This document shows positions 52,632-64,000 of a stretch of 64,000 nucleotides of DNA, piece after piece (the stretch's first letter is position 1; each line of letters begins with the position of its first letter). The notes under the pieces are model-generated. The model was not told where the DNA came from. It made no database searches and saw only the letters and a list, made by a program, of their open reading frames with translations. Source of the DNA: Bombyx mori (Eukaryota; Arthropoda; Insecta; Lepidoptera; Bombycidae); contig NC_085112.1 in NCBI RefSeq assembly GCF_030269925.1, forward strand, positions 9,921,501 to 9,985,500, read 5' to 3'. The translations under genes were made by a program, and so were the position numbers.

Positions 52632-53149
52632 TATTTTTTTCTCCTACCTACGCCGAAAGTTCGGTTTTCCCGCTGTACAGGGAAGAAAGTCTATCTTTTC
52701 GTCCCGCTGTACAGGGAAGAAAATGTAACATTTCGTCCCGCTGTACAGGGAAGAAAGTCTAACTTTTCGTCCCGCTGTACAGGGAAGAAAGTATAACATT
52801 TCCTCCCTGGGTACTGACAAGTGCGCGTGCGCGTTAGTGTCTACGTCTGCTCTCACGCACCTAAAATTCTCCGCCATTGTTGTGCTCGGGTAATTTGCAA
52901 TATTGTGTTTTAGTGTAAAAGTGAAATAAACAAAAGGTAATAAAATTTAAAAATGAAGTACTCAACAAAGATGAGTTCATCAGACAGTTCTTATTCAATT
53001 CGTAGTAGTTTATTTAAAAATTAAGAATCAGTTAAATTGCTTTTTTATGAGTATGGGGGGATCCGCCCCCCCCTAACCCCTGCCAGGGCTTCACCCCTGG
53101 ACCCCGGCTCGGTACTCCGCGAACTTTCGGCCTGGTAAGAGAAAAAATA
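52632..53149. mobile_element. Unclassified element with inverted ends and 34-bp tandem repeats
   Basis: The left end 52632-52663 and right end 53120-53149 are inverted copies: TATTTTTT.CTC.TACC..GCCGAAAGTTCG, with two small gaps and two mismatches. Inside are four 34-bp units and a short leader-like AT region with an ATG that opens MKYSTKMSSSDSSYS and stops after 23 codons (52952-53023). A GC-rich segment follows. It looks like a non-autonomous DNA transposon that keeps the promoter and first codons of a lost gene. No clear target duplication. Class unknown. Confidence 0.5.
52669..52804. repeat. Four 34-bp tandem repeats
   Basis: Units start at 52669, 52703, 52737 and 52771, each beginning CCCGCTGTACAGGGAAGAAA. 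Units 1 and 3 share one variant core and units 2 and 4 another, so the array is built as a 68-bp dimer. A fifth related unit sits outside, at about 53160-53195. The spacing and lack of unique spacers exclude a CRISPR array. Confidence 0.92.
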
Positions 53150-53254
53150 GTATGTGCACCGCGGGAAAAAAGTAGGACATTTCCTCCCGCGTGTAAAATT
53201 GCGGGACGCGGGATGAGAATAACGAGCGTCTTTTAAGGGATTCAATTTGGGAGA

Positions 53255-53356
53255 CCTGGCTGAACTTGGCCTTGCTGAGCCTTTGCTCACCCACCTGTCT
53301 TGGTGAAACTGGAAAGGCATCCAGGCCACCAGTAATCGTTCGATCGAAAAAAACAT
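53255..53356 (+). repeat. Jockey-like LINE family I 3' tail
   Basis: GAGCCTTTGCTCACCCACCT, GGTGAAACTGGAAAGGC, GGCCACCAGTAAT, then an A-run. Plus-strand 3' end related to 48246-48330, 5'-truncated and diverged. Confidence 0.7.
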
Positions 53357-53461
53357 TTGGGAGACATGATTCAAACATACATATGGGTAAACATTTTAAC
53401 CTTTTGGTCACCGAAATCTTGCCGCTATAAATATCCTGGTCTTCGTAAACACTATTTTTGA

Positions 53462-53580
53462 AATTTTTATTGTTGTCAGACGAGCGCACGGCCCATCTGA
53501 TTGTGAGTGGTTATCTTCGCTCAAAGACGTCAATAATATCAGCGGCACAGCTAAGACCCACCCACCGCAAGCTCTTAGTC
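53462..53580 (-). repeat. Diverged family B LINE tail
   Basis: CAGACGAGCGCACGGCCCAT and AGTGGTTATCTTCGCTCAAA resemble the family B 3' end with many changes. Confidence 0.5.
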
Positions 53581-54430
53581 TACAAATAGAATACCTAGTC
53601 ATGTCCAGGTGAAGAAGCAAAATTCTTTAGGCCACCAGTAATCCTGTCATCCAAAAAAACGTCCTTAGTAATACTATTCTTAACTTACATTTCATAAACT
53701 CCTAACTTTAATATATGTGATAGGGTTTGGTGACAGTCCGGTTGGTTTTAAATAACAAACCCCTCTTTGTGGTAAGGTAATGTGTACTTAACGATTTGAA
53801 TATAACGTTGACTTTATTTCAATTTACTGTTTATAAGCTAAATAACGGCCTAACGTTCAGTTTCCCAAGGACCCCTTCGACCCTCTCTATCAGCTTAATA
53901 AACACGAGATTAAATCATAAATTTAGCATTTTAATGAAACTAAAACCATAAAAATGAATGTAGCTTAAATTAAAATGTTTAATGTCGTAAAAAAACAAGA
54001 CAATACAAATTACGATTGGAAAATATTTTAAGGAAATAAACAATGAAATATTTCTTACCTTGATTAAAACTCATGAAAGAGATGAGCAAAAAAATATGAA
54101 TAGCACACCTGGACTTATTATGTGTAACACGTATAGGCTTTAAGGTCGTCTTCACACTCTCCGGGGTGACATTCATTTTTGTTCGTCCCCAGATACGACC
54201 CTGTTTACGAGTATTCACACGCCCGCCGGCGCGGCCTAAACAAAAGATGGCATACACGAAGATTTATGAACAATTCACGACGCAATGATATGGGGTATCT
54301 ATTCAAATCCTCTGTATTCGAGGGGCAGGTACTCCGACCAAGATGATGTATGTCCGTCGTTCAACACAATAGGCGTTTATATCGTACCTATGCGTACGAT
54401 GAAATCAGTCTGCCCAAAGGTATGAACGTA
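53581..54430. other. AT-rich unique DNA
   Basis: No gene recognised. 53618-53648 may be a tiny LINE-tail scrap (GGCCACCAGTAAT). Confidence 0.35.
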
Positions 54431-54648
54431 TATATATTTTTTTTTTATTGCTTAGATGGGGCTCCACCTGGTTTTAAGTGGTTACTGGAGCCCATAGATA
54501 TCTACAGCGCAAATGCGCCTCCCACCTTAAGATAAGTTTTAAGATCTCAGTATAGTTACAACGGCTGCCCCAAACTTCAAACCGAAACGCATTACTGCTT
54601 CACGGCAGAAACAGGCAGAGCGGTGATACCTACCCGTGTGGACTCAAA
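54431..54648 (-). repeat. Bm1-like SINE, internally deleted copy
   Basis: T-run then ATTGCTTAGATGGGGCTCCACC: about 20 bases are missing near the tail. The 5' side is truncated at GGACTCA. Confidence 0.8.
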
Positions 54649-55663
54649 TTATAATTTATACACAGCACACCGTTAATCTTGCTGCCATGAACTATGATAT
54701 CGAACTGCAGTATTGTAACGGCTGTAAAAAAATAAACGTAAAATAGCTAAGCGGCAAAATAGGTTTCCTACCCATGGCGACTCCCACCCATGATATGATT
54801 GATACATCGTCCTTATTAGTCGAGTTCTTGTTTGGTGGTCATCATTCTAGCCCGAAAACATTCTTGTTATCGATTCCGATCGAAAAAAAGAAGTTGGTGC
54901 GAATAGCCATTTGATAACCTCAACGACTTATTGGCGGGAACCCGTGGAGCGAAGTTGTGTGATTTTTTTTATTATTTTGTTAATTTAGTGCTTCTTCAGA
55001 TTGAAATTGAAATGTTCAATAAAAAATAAATAAAAACAATTTCCATAACAGCGGATTATTAACAGTGTCTAACATTATTTCATAACTTTCATCTCGTTTC
55101 ATTTAATTTCGTCCCAGTTGACTAGTCCTAATTTAATCAACTTCATTTCATTTCGCCTTACATAATTTTTCATTTATCAGAATATAAAGGCTTAGTTTAA
55201 AGATCGCCAGGCCACTAGTTAACAATCGATAAAATCTTTAAGATTATCTCAATAATTTCCAATTGACATTTAACTTTATTTCTATTTCAATGGTGAGTTT
55301 AGTAATACATTTATCAACTGTGTACATCTCCTGTCGCTGTTCACTTAAGAAAACCAACAACATATTTCAAGCAGTGATACTTAAACAAAAGTGCTAACTG
55401 TTTTCGTTTGAGAACTTGCAATTAGAGACGAAGGCAAGCTAGTGGACGCCGTTCCCCGCTTTTCAAGAGATCGTTGACCTCAAGCGCCAGTCAGCGTTTA
55501 TTAAATTATGCTGTATTGTTTGAGGAATGCTCATCGAAGAAATGACGTCTGTTATCGTTCTTGGGAATGGCTGTCTGAGGCAATCCTCACCTCCCCACCA
55601 CCACCTCCACCCCCCACCTCCTTAACGTTTGTTGAGAAGCTATGTTGATCATTAACGAAGATA
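54649..55663. other. AT-rich unique DNA
   Basis: No gene recognised. A C-rich tract (CCACCACCACCTCCACC) lies at about 55597-55613. Confidence 0.4.
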
Positions 55664-56035
55664 CCCGGAAACTATATTCGCGATCCTGCAGACCGAATGG
55701 TAAACAGTCGACGTCGCCCAAAACACGTAATTTCGGATTCTCCCGATCCACTAACGGTACTTTTAGGTACCTACCTCAAGCACTGGTCATCGTTCTCGTC
55801 GAACCCGTCGCCTGCGACGAAGGGCTCGGTGAGTAAATCAACCCACAGACACAGCCCACTGAGTTTCTCGCTGGATCTTCTCAGTGGGTCGCGTTTCCGA
55901 TCCGGTTGTAGATTCTGCGAAGCACTGCTCTTGCTTGGGTTCGTGTTAGCAACAACGTCAGGCAGTGGGCTCACCTACTCGCCCCGTCACGCTGAAATGG
56001 TCTCTCAAGACCATCAGATTAGTTAGGAAAAAAGA
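55664..56035 (+). pseudogene. Jockey-like LINE family II 3' end, 5'-truncated
   Basis: A plus-strand copy of the last codons of ORF2 and the 3' UTR of the 7661-12722 element: GTAAACAGTCGACGTCGCCC, AACCCGTCGCCTGCGACGAA, CACTGAGTTTCTCGCTGGAT. It ends in a short A-rich tail directly joined to a SINE fragment. Confidence 0.75.
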
Positions 56036-56081
56036 AGAAGCAGTAATGCGTGTGAAGAGTGGGGCAGTCAGTGTACTACAA
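56036..56081 (+). repeat. Bm1-like SINE fragment after LINE tail
   Basis: AGAAGCAGTAATGCG…GTGGGGCAG, about 45 bases of the SINE body. No tail. Confidence 0.5.
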
Positions 56082-58565
56082 TATCTAAATGAATATATAT
56101 AATGATATGGGGTACTTCAGAATGAATAAACAATAAAATACTTAATTGTGTTTTCTGTGATATTATTATTAAGAAAATAACAATTAAAACCTTTAATCTC
56201 TTTTAAAATTAATATTTTCAACAAACTGAACTAATTTTTACTGAGTGATAGACTTCACTGAATGACAGTGAAGAAAAATCCGTTTTAAAAACTAAAGAGT
56301 TTTAAATAATTAAATTGGGCACATGACAGAGTTAAAATTAAAATCTGCTAACGGTTTGGTTTAATTTGATTTAATCAAGAGCGAGGGACATAATGTTACG
56401 AGATTATTTGTCAACTCAACCCTATCGCAAATGACTAACTAATTATTTAATTGTGATGGAAAAATCTAGATGGAATTTGATACTCAAATAGTTTTCTATT
56501 TCACTCGAACTTAAGTGCAAAAACTTGTCTTGTCATCATTTATTCTCGGGGGAAATGTCATGAGAGATCATTAGTAATGAATAAAAGATTTGTATATTTT
56601 AAATCGTTTTCAAAAATGGAGGAGTTTCAAATTTTAATTTCATAGCTAGTTATTTTTTTTAATATTCGTTACCTCAGAAGTCCGTCATTTGTAAGCCGAT
56701 TTGAAAACGAATTTCTTTGTTTGAAAAAAAAAAACACTTTCGGATTAGTTTCGTAGACATTTTATTAAATCGATTCAGTAGTTCGGTTTAAGTATAACAA
56801 TAATTGGAAAAAAATATTATTGAACTTAACGAAATTCAGTATTTTACTTTTTAATGAGTTAAGTGATTGTTTTCACTTCCACGACTGTTAACATTATTTA
56901 AAGAGTTTGGCTTGCTTTTCACTTTTAATGAGTTCTGCATATTTTCATCGTTGTCGCTCATCGCCATGATCACGGCTAGACTGAAGAGCAGATAAGTATT
57001 GGGTTTCAAATTGTTCGGAAAAAAATATCGACACCGTAGGGGTTATTGTCGATGCACGTTATCGATTTTCAATTGTTGTATTCAAAAACAACTAAAAAGA
57101 TGGAAGACGGATTAGTCTACTCCGAATATCGTACCCGTAGTCTTCAGTATACCTGTGATAGTGACAACGGCGCCGAAATATCGGAAATATATTAAAAGTG
57201 AAAATTGACAGAGCCCGATAAATAATAGTGTCTATATAGTTAAATTATGTGTGAAATTATTGAAAACGTTTTAACGTCTATCAATGACAGCTTTCTAAAC
57301 GCTAATGTAGACTGTCAACGATGTCTACTATAAATATACATTATCAAAATCGACGCCCAAACATCCTTGAATAATCTGAATATTCCGAATCTGAATATTC
57401 TGAATATTCCGAATAACCTTTTGCTAACAAGAAACTATTTTGACTATCCCTTGTTTGATTTAACTAATACTGACTTAGGTAGCTAACTGACGATAGGGCG
57501 TATTGTGAGATAATCTCCGTATTTCTGTCGCGAAGCAGATTTTCGTTCTGATGATTTGCGTTCTACAAGGCTTGTACAATATCGATGACCTCGTTCATGC
57601 AATGACTAGTAAGTCTGATTAGAAGCCGCAGTATTGTGTCAGGTTCGATTTGCAGTCAGTGTTGGTAGTACTTTGTTAGTGAAAATTTATATTCGGGTTC
57701 TAAGTGCACATATATTTATCTAGTTTTTATGTATCCAGCACACGTAACACAGGAGAAAACTTTAGCTTATGATCATTGAATGTAAAAAGGTAGTGTCTTA
57801 ATACAAATGGTTGACCTCGTATACAAAAGTTCATCGCTAGAAAGATTCTCTTTGTAATATCTATGAGCTCTCCATTTCACATCAGGTAAGCCGTAAGTCG
57901 CTCAATCAAAATATTACGAAAATTCTCTCTACGAGGCCTTCCGTTCTGATTTTTTAGGGCCCCGGGACCAACGAAAATTATTAGAGAAAACTGTACAATA
58001 TGCAATTGATATGTGAATTTCTATACAGTCTTTATCGACTTATAGCTAAATAAAAAAAAAACTCTCAATGATTGAGAAGATTTGGGATACGTGACTTTTA
58101 AAGCTCGGTCAAGCTCTAGGAAATAAATAAGCTCATTGATTCCTTTTTTAATTACAACTAATATTTAATTTTAGATAATCATGTCTGAAGAGTAGGCTTT
58201 TTAATTAATTAAGAAAAACGATATTAAGAAACTGAATGTGGAGTTTCTAGATGCTAAATACGATGACCCTGAATGAACCGCAAAAGCTTTGAATAATGAA
58301 CAGACAATTTGAGCTGCTGAATGTATTAATAATACGCGGTTTAATGTTTATTACAGCGTACACGCGATACAGTGATTCGGCTAAAAGCGTCCAGGAGTAT
58401 ATAATGCGTAGCCAGTATCGATTACACACCTATGAAGAAGTACAGTATAATTAAAATCACAAGTAGATACTTCAGAAGACAAAAGTTGTTTACCGTAATT
58501 ATTAGCACCAATATCGAATCAAATATCAATCAATGCGTTTCTATTTATTTATTTAAATAGTATAA
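56082..58565. other. AT-rich unique DNA
   Basis: No gene recognised. 57370-57415 repeats an AATATTC(C/T)GAAT motif about four times. Confidence 0.4.
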
Positions 58566-58884
58566 TGTTGGAGGAGGTCTGCAAGTGGCACCTGTGACAG
58601 AAAGTTGAGAAGTGCGCGTTTGAGATGGTATGGACATGTGATGAGACGAAATGAAAATGAGGTTGATAAGAGAGTGTTAACTATGAATGTGGAAGGGTAG
58701 GAAGAGGTAGACCTAAGAAGAAATGAATGGATTGCGTGAAAGACGATATGTGTAAGAGGTGAGGAGAGGAGGAGGAGCGAAGAAATGGTATATGATAGAG
58801 GAGTATGGAAGGAGAAAACATGTTGCGCCGACCCTAGATGACTGGGAGAAGGGCAGGAGAATGATAAATGATTTATGTAAGTAG
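58566..58884 (+). pseudogene. RTE-type LINE ORF, C-terminal remnant
   Basis: In shifting phases the plus strand encodes RLRWYGHVMRRNENEVDKRV, MNVEG, GRGRPKKK, MDCVKDDMC and WKEKTCCADPR (stop at 58839). This series is characteristic of the C-terminus of RTE-type LINE proteins in insects, as I recall it. At least two frameshifts and stops are present. The catalytic RT is absent. Confidence 0.7.
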
Positions 58885-59031
58885 GCCTTTACAGACACTT
58901 TTGATTGGAAATTGTCAAATGACCAAGGCTTGCTCTTTTCCAAATACTAGTACGTATGTTATATATGTACATTACTATACAAGAATTATAATATCTATCA
59001 AAATTATATACAATAAGTACGTTTTTCTGTA

Positions 59032-59270
59032 TATTTTTTTTATTGCTTAGATGGGTAGACGAGCTCACAGCCCACCTGGTGTTAAGTGGTTACTGGAGTC
59101 CATAGACATCTACAACGTAAATGCGCCACCCACCTTGAGATATAAGCTCTAAGATCTAAAGTATAGTTACAACGGCTGCCCCACCCTTCAAACCGAAACT
59201 GCTTCACGGCAGAAATAGGCAGGCGGTGGTACCTACCCGCGCGGACTCACAAGAGGTCCTACCACCAGTG
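59032..59270 (-). repeat. Bm1-like SINE, 5'-truncated copy
   Basis: Minus-strand copy, T-run at the left, with a short deletion around the GCATTACT block. Confidence 0.85.
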
Positions 59271-60782
59271 AAAAGTTTCTGAAAAATTAGTTTCTGCAAA
59301 GATGTTCTGGTTTCATTACTGGACACTGAACCACCCAATAATGTTCTGTGTGCACTAACATTTCAAACATTGAAACTAAAAACTAAAAAGATTTTAAAAA
59401 TTGTCGCGCGAATATAGAGTCAATAAATTTAATATGCAAATAAATGTATTAACTAATAAATTAACAACCAGACAAAGAAATTCACGTTCTTTCAAATTAC
59501 TGTTTTTAATGATGGATGTAAAAGAAATTATAATTCCTAGAATACTGTATAAGGCTTGGACTTCGGCGATACCATTTTCCTTTGTGATATCACGATGTAA
59601 CGTAACAATATTTAAACATAAAATTACAGGATTTCGTTCATCTCATATAATTTAAAAATAAACAAGTATCTTTTAAACAACAGAGTATCTTACCTTACTT
59701 TTAATTAATTGTTATAAGTTTTACCTTAATATAATGTTTAGTATCTATACAACTTTTACCATTTATTAGCAGTTGGGTAATTTAATTTGCCTTTATTTCA
59801 TAGCAATAAAGTTTAACGAAACATACAATAATTTTATGATTTAAACGCTACGTTAGCTGGAAAATATTCGAGGGAAAATGAAAAATTTCAATGACAGCCT
59901 TATAACAAATGCGGAAACATTTTCAGCGTATTGAAACAATATTATTATTGTCTATACAAATGGTTCCTTTTTTACGTATAAATAACTAAAATTAATGCAA
60001 ATTTATTTTTAAATAATTGTTTAATATAATAATATGTTTTATATAATGTAATAATTATTGAATAAACATATATTTAATATTTGGAACTGCGGATTTGTTT
60101 TAAATTAATAATTTTTAATCTCGAGTTTTAAGCTTTTCGTTGAACTTTTTAGCGGTGTCGAAATAAAATCCAGTTAATTAGAATACAGAGAAATGTCTCT
60201 ATAGTATTCTGTGGTTACTGAAGAGAATTCAAAGATAGAACATACGAACTGAACAAGAGGAATGAATACTGAAATTACCCCACTTCGGGACACAGGTGTC
60301 CTATTTTCGTATACAGAGAAAATGTAATGGAAGCCTTTAGGTAACTTTCACCTATTTTCGCACGGGTACTCTTTATGTGAAAGGGCTCCTGTCACTTTAT
60401 ATTTAATATTAACAAGATGTGCTTGAAATACGATGCGTGTGGCCCAAATATATTATGTTTGTCCTAAAAGATTGCGAGGCGATGCGGGTGCCAAAGCATT
60501 TGATGAATAAATGTGTGGCTAGTGGCAAGTTCTATTAGTACTACGTATCGTCTTGTGTAATCAACGAAAATTCGAAAAACGCTGTAGTGAAAATATGCGA
60601 AAACACGAAATAGGCATTTCTGAATTCCTTATTTTCGGTTCCATTTTAACTGTACCTATATTGTAATTTAACGTTTTAAATCGAGATTTTTCTGGTTATT
60701 TTAGAAGTTTTCTAATTATTTTAGAATATTAGTAGTAAATTTCTATTGTGTTAGATTAACATACTTTTTATCTATTTTTATA
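59271..60782. other. AT-rich unique DNA
   Basis: The 84-codon plus frame 59401-59655 has no recognisable domain and sits in very AT-rich sequence. Not called. Confidence 0.4.
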
Positions 60783-60882
60783 ATATTGCTTATATGGATG
60801 AACGAGATCGCCGCTTATTTGGCACAAAATGGTTACCCGAGCCCATAGACATCAACAACATGGATACCATCACCCACCTTTG
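60783..60882 (-). repeat. Bm1-like SINE, decayed tail fragment
   Basis: ATTGCTTATATGGATGAACG to ATCACCCACCTT, about 70% like the others by eye. Confidence 0.55.
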
Positions 60883-61464
60883 AAAAAACAGGATAGAGTA
60901 CGTGTGTATTTATTAAATAGAAACCCTAATTTATCTCAGATATTTGGCTGCCTAATAATTTTCTGCATTATACTTTATAGCTTTGTAATAAAAGCAGAAT
61001 GGAACAAATAAGGGAGAAGTTATTACAACAATTGATAAATCTATATCTGTAGCAGTAAAACATGAACGTCGTATCGTAATCATATTAAGATAAAAGGTAA
61101 ACATTCAATTTGTTAATACAATGTCCTCCTGTAGTGCCGACAGATTTAGGTCTGAACTAAAATAACGTACTTTTTAAATAATTCCTACGCTGTCTGTTGG
61201 ATGGGATTAACTTTGAGAGTACTGTAAGCGAGCTGCTTGATTATTTGCGTAGAGAACGACAGAGCTTCAACACTCACTCGAATGAGGCAAAGTGATTTTC
61301 CTTTTTATCTCATTTCGACTAAATTACTTTGTTGTGTCCGAGATGAATTCTGTAATTGATTTTAAGCAAACTTCCGAGAAAATGCTAGATTTATACTAAA
61401 ACTAGAAGTATTAGTTAAAACTAGAAGATATACATTTATATAGTTTTATAGATCGTTGAAAAAA
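60883..61464. other. AT-rich unique DNA
   Basis: No gene recognised. Confidence 0.4.
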
Positions 61465-61468
61465 TATA

Positions 61469-61854
61469 TTGTTACGCGCTGGGGCTTGGGATAAATAAAA
61501 AATTTAGCGAAGTGTAAATTAAAATTGTATTAACACTTAGAACACATAACGAACACTTTAAAGTTCTTAATTCGCTTCTTCCGCTTCGCTTCGGGTGATC
61601 CGTTCGCTGTTTCGCTTCGAGTAGTTCCGATTACTAATTGAGATCATGCCATTTTTGCAACGATTTTGTAGTCGATACGACATCCCTATAATTTTCGAGA
61701 ACATTCCTCACAAGTCGAGTTTTTTTTCCGACATGCATTTCCGCTATCTGACAACAGATGGCATTGTACTGCTCGAGCGTTCTTGACGTTATTAGTACCT
61801 TTGATATTCGTTTCGGCTATTCGACGATAGATGGCGTTACTCTTGCCAGCGTAA
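61469..61854. mobile_element. Possible solo LTR or small inverted-end element
   Basis: A less AT-rich block between TTGTTACGCGCTGG at the left and CCAGCGTAA at the right, which are partial inverted copies. Direct TATA tetranucleotides flank it (61465-61468, 61855-61858). Inside, GATGGC-containing motifs recur (about 61757 and 61831). No coding capacity. Confidence 0.35.
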
Positions 61855-61858
61855 TATA

Positions 61859-62670
61859 AAAACAAACAAAATACAAAAAAAACAAAACATAAAAACTAAA
61901 TCCAAACAAACAATGTAAATATACTCGTTTCTAGTTTTTGAAAGATTAGAAAACAGTACATGAGATTTATGTATTATGTATACTAAGATTTAATTATAAC
62001 GAATATGTAATCTTTTAGGTATTTTTTATTATTATTATTATTAAGTAAGCTAAGCACATAGGTAATTAAAGTCTTTAACATTCAGTTAATTTGTCTGGTC
62101 ATGTCGACAAATGTAAATAACAAACAAAATTTATTTCGACCCCGAGCCGTGGAGCTAAGAGATAATGAAGTTAATTGTCTTTCTAACCTTTTTTGTTTTA
62201 TGAGTGTTCAATTTTAATTTCAAAAAATGATATTTTAGTGAAATGAAAAGTGGCACTAAGGAATTCTGTGTAATTGTATTTCCTCATCCTTTTCCAATTA
62301 TTTCCTGTAATAGCTGTTCCAAAGATTACAAAATAATTGGTAGGTACAATCTTCTATATTTTCATATTATTTTCAAAATGTCTCAATTAAGTTGATTAGA
62401 AAACATAAATGACCTATAAATAATTCAGATCGGAACAATTATGTGGGACAAGCTTAGAAATGTCGAAAAAATGGATGTAATACATGTCTTATGGCAAACT
62501 CGTAAAGTTTCCAAAGTCGTTGCCAAATTTCTGGGTAAGCGGAGATGCATGACTAAGCTTACTGCGGACTTGCAAGTATATAATATTATTGAACTATGTA
62601 CAATGCCAAAACGTAGGCCGTGACTTATTAAATAAAGTTGTAACAATTTAGCATAATCTATGTTGTGTAC
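61859..62670. other. AT-rich unique DNA
   Basis: A 60-codon plus frame (62441-62623, MWDKLRNVEKMDVIHVLW…) is followed by an AATAAA at 62632. The peptide is not recognised and could be chance or a retrocopy scrap. Confidence 0.25.
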
Positions 62671-62921
62671 AATTTTTTTTTATTGCTTAGATGGGTGGAT
62701 GAGCTCACAGCCCACCTGGTGTTAAGTGGTTACTGAAGCCCATAGACATCTACAATGTAATTGCGCTACCCACCTTGAAATATAAGTTCTAAGATCTCAG
62801 TATAGTTACAACGGCTGCCCCACCCTTCAAACCGAAACGCATTACTTACTGCTTCACGGCAGAAATAGGCAGGGTGGTGGTACCTACCCGCGCAGACTCA
62901 CAAAAGGTCCTACCACCAGTA
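62671..62921 (-). repeat. Bm1-like SINE, 5'-truncated copy
   Basis: Well-preserved minus-strand copy ending CCTACCACCAGTAAG. Confidence 0.87.
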
Positions 62922-63862
62922 AGATACTTGTATTAAACTATTTAAAAAAAAACGAAAGAGGAATTTAAGAATTTGGGAAATTGGGAAAGTAACACTATTC
63001 TGCCGCATACCAATCACACATTAAGTAATGTAATTCAGAGTTCGACCTCATGTCATGTTCAAGGTGGATGGTATACCAGGTGGACTAAGAGCTTGACTAT
63101 CAAACTAGAATAAAAAACAGTTTTCCATTAATTGATTTGTAATTAAGTAAATAAAATAATATAACTATCAAAAGCACTACACTAGTATACAATTACTGTA
63201 AGCAATGTAAGCAGTTTTTTTTGTTGATGTCTATGGACGTATACTTGTCTAACTGTTGCAACAGTAAAAAATATAAGAAAAAAAAACATTAAAAGCTCAA
63301 TTTGATGCTATTTATAAAAAAAAAACGAATTGAAAAATTTCCTACCCTTATAGAATGACGTCTGCATTTAGAAATTGCTGTTTTTATTAATCTCACGATC
63401 ACATTTTTAACACGAAATTGAAACTTCGCGTTCACGGTTCAATAATCGCGATACGAAACGTACAAAGCTTTCCAGAATTTGTTGACTGAAACGGTTAGAA
63501 TCGATACGTTCGCAATATGGAAACGAAAGACTCTAAATCACAAAACGAAGCTTACAGTCCAACCCTAAATCGAAACAAGATAAACCGGCCGCCGCGAAAA
63601 TCCGTATGAAACCGCAAAACATTCGAAAATGATTTATAGTGGTCCCTCGATCTGTTCGGGAGGATCCGCGAGCAAAAACAGATTATCAAAATCCCGGCTA
63701 TTCCCGACAATCGGTTTATCACGTTAATGTACAGATCGTTTTATGAAAAAATACGGATACTTTCATCGGGGAATGCATTTCAATCTGAATTAATTATATT
63801 TTATCGAAGTACAGGGATTTTTGTATTTAACGATACGCACATTACATTTATTGTATTCTTAT
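62922..63862. other. AT-rich unique DNA
   Basis: 63410-63740 is more balanced in composition but has no open frame or motif that I recognise. Confidence 0.35.
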
Positions 63863-64000
63863 CTATATATTAATACGTGAAGCAAAAACTTTGTATCCCT
63901 TTTTACGAAAATTGCGCGGACGGAGGAGTATGAAAATTTCCACACTTATAGAGAATATAGAGAAGAAGTGCACAATGCTAATTTTTTTTTAAAATAATGC
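63863..64000 (-). repeat. Family D repeat, cut by window end
   Basis: CTATATATTAATACGTGAAG is the reverse complement of the right end of the other family D copies. The rest lies beyond the window. Confidence 0.65.

Noticed and set aside
52669..52804. 34-bp repeated units as a possible CRISPR array
   Set aside because: The units are head-to-tail with no unique spacers, in a eukaryotic context with no cas genes.
52644..52877. 77-codon minus frame over the 34-bp repeats
   Set aside because: Its repeated peptide just mirrors the DNA repeat. No leader or domain.
59401..59655. 84-codon plus frame starting MSREYRVNKF
   Set aside because: The start is not an ATG (TTG), the composition follows the AT-rich background, and no motif is seen.

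Overview
This window looks like a stretch of a lepidopteran chromosome, most likely Bombyx mori or a close relative. The evidence is the AT-rich unique background, twenty complete or partial copies of a tRNA-derived SINE that looks like Bm1, jockey-clade and R1-clade LINEs with silkworm-like proteins, a Penelope-like element, and Tc1/mariner and RTE remnants. I see no bacterial-type gene, no rRNA, no true tRNA gene and no CRISPR array. I also cannot identify a host gene with confidence. The unique DNA between repeats is probably intronic or intergenic.

Layout. 1-7.6 kb: AT-rich DNA with SINE copies and a 5'-truncated jockey-like LINE (988-2783, minus). 7.65-12.73 kb: a full-length jockey-like LINE (minus) bounded by a 10-bp target duplication, with intact ORF1 (gag, three zinc knuckles) and a broken ORF2. 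13-32.6 kb: mostly AT-rich DNA with many SINE copies, three copies of a 430-bp AT-rich repeat, a deleted mariner that encodes only a DNA-binding domain (28511-29078), a 36-bp perfect palindrome and scraps of LINE C-termini. 32.7-39.1 kb: a nearly full-length, GC-rich R1-clade LINE (plus). Its ORF2 is intact at 1060 codons, its ORF1 has two frameshifts, the two ORFs meet at TAATG, and a 42-bp perfect palindrome lies at its 3' edge. 39.2-44.4 kb: a full-length SINE with its tRNA head, LINE tails and AT-rich DNA. 44.5-47.3 kb: a Penelope-like element with identical 257-bp inverted terminal repeats, each carrying a hammerhead-ribozyme-like core. It is inserted into an exon-like reading frame. 48.2-51.8 kb: a second copy of the first jockey-like family (minus) with an intact 960-codon ORF2 and an 11-bp target duplication. 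52.6-53.4 kb: a composite repeat with four 34-bp tandem units and inverted repeats, followed by a LINE tail. 53.4-64 kb: AT-rich DNA with more SINEs, LINE ends and a possible solo LTR.

How the parts relate. The only long coding regions are retrotransposon proteins: gag-like RNA-binding proteins, and endonuclease/reverse transcriptases that copy element RNA at nicked chromosomal DNA. The last ~60 bases of the SINE resemble the last ~60 bases of a LINE family that is also present here in several copies. This suggests that LINE is the source of the machinery that moves the SINE. Recent activity is suggested by the identical Penelope repeats, the clean target duplications and the two intact ORF2 frames.
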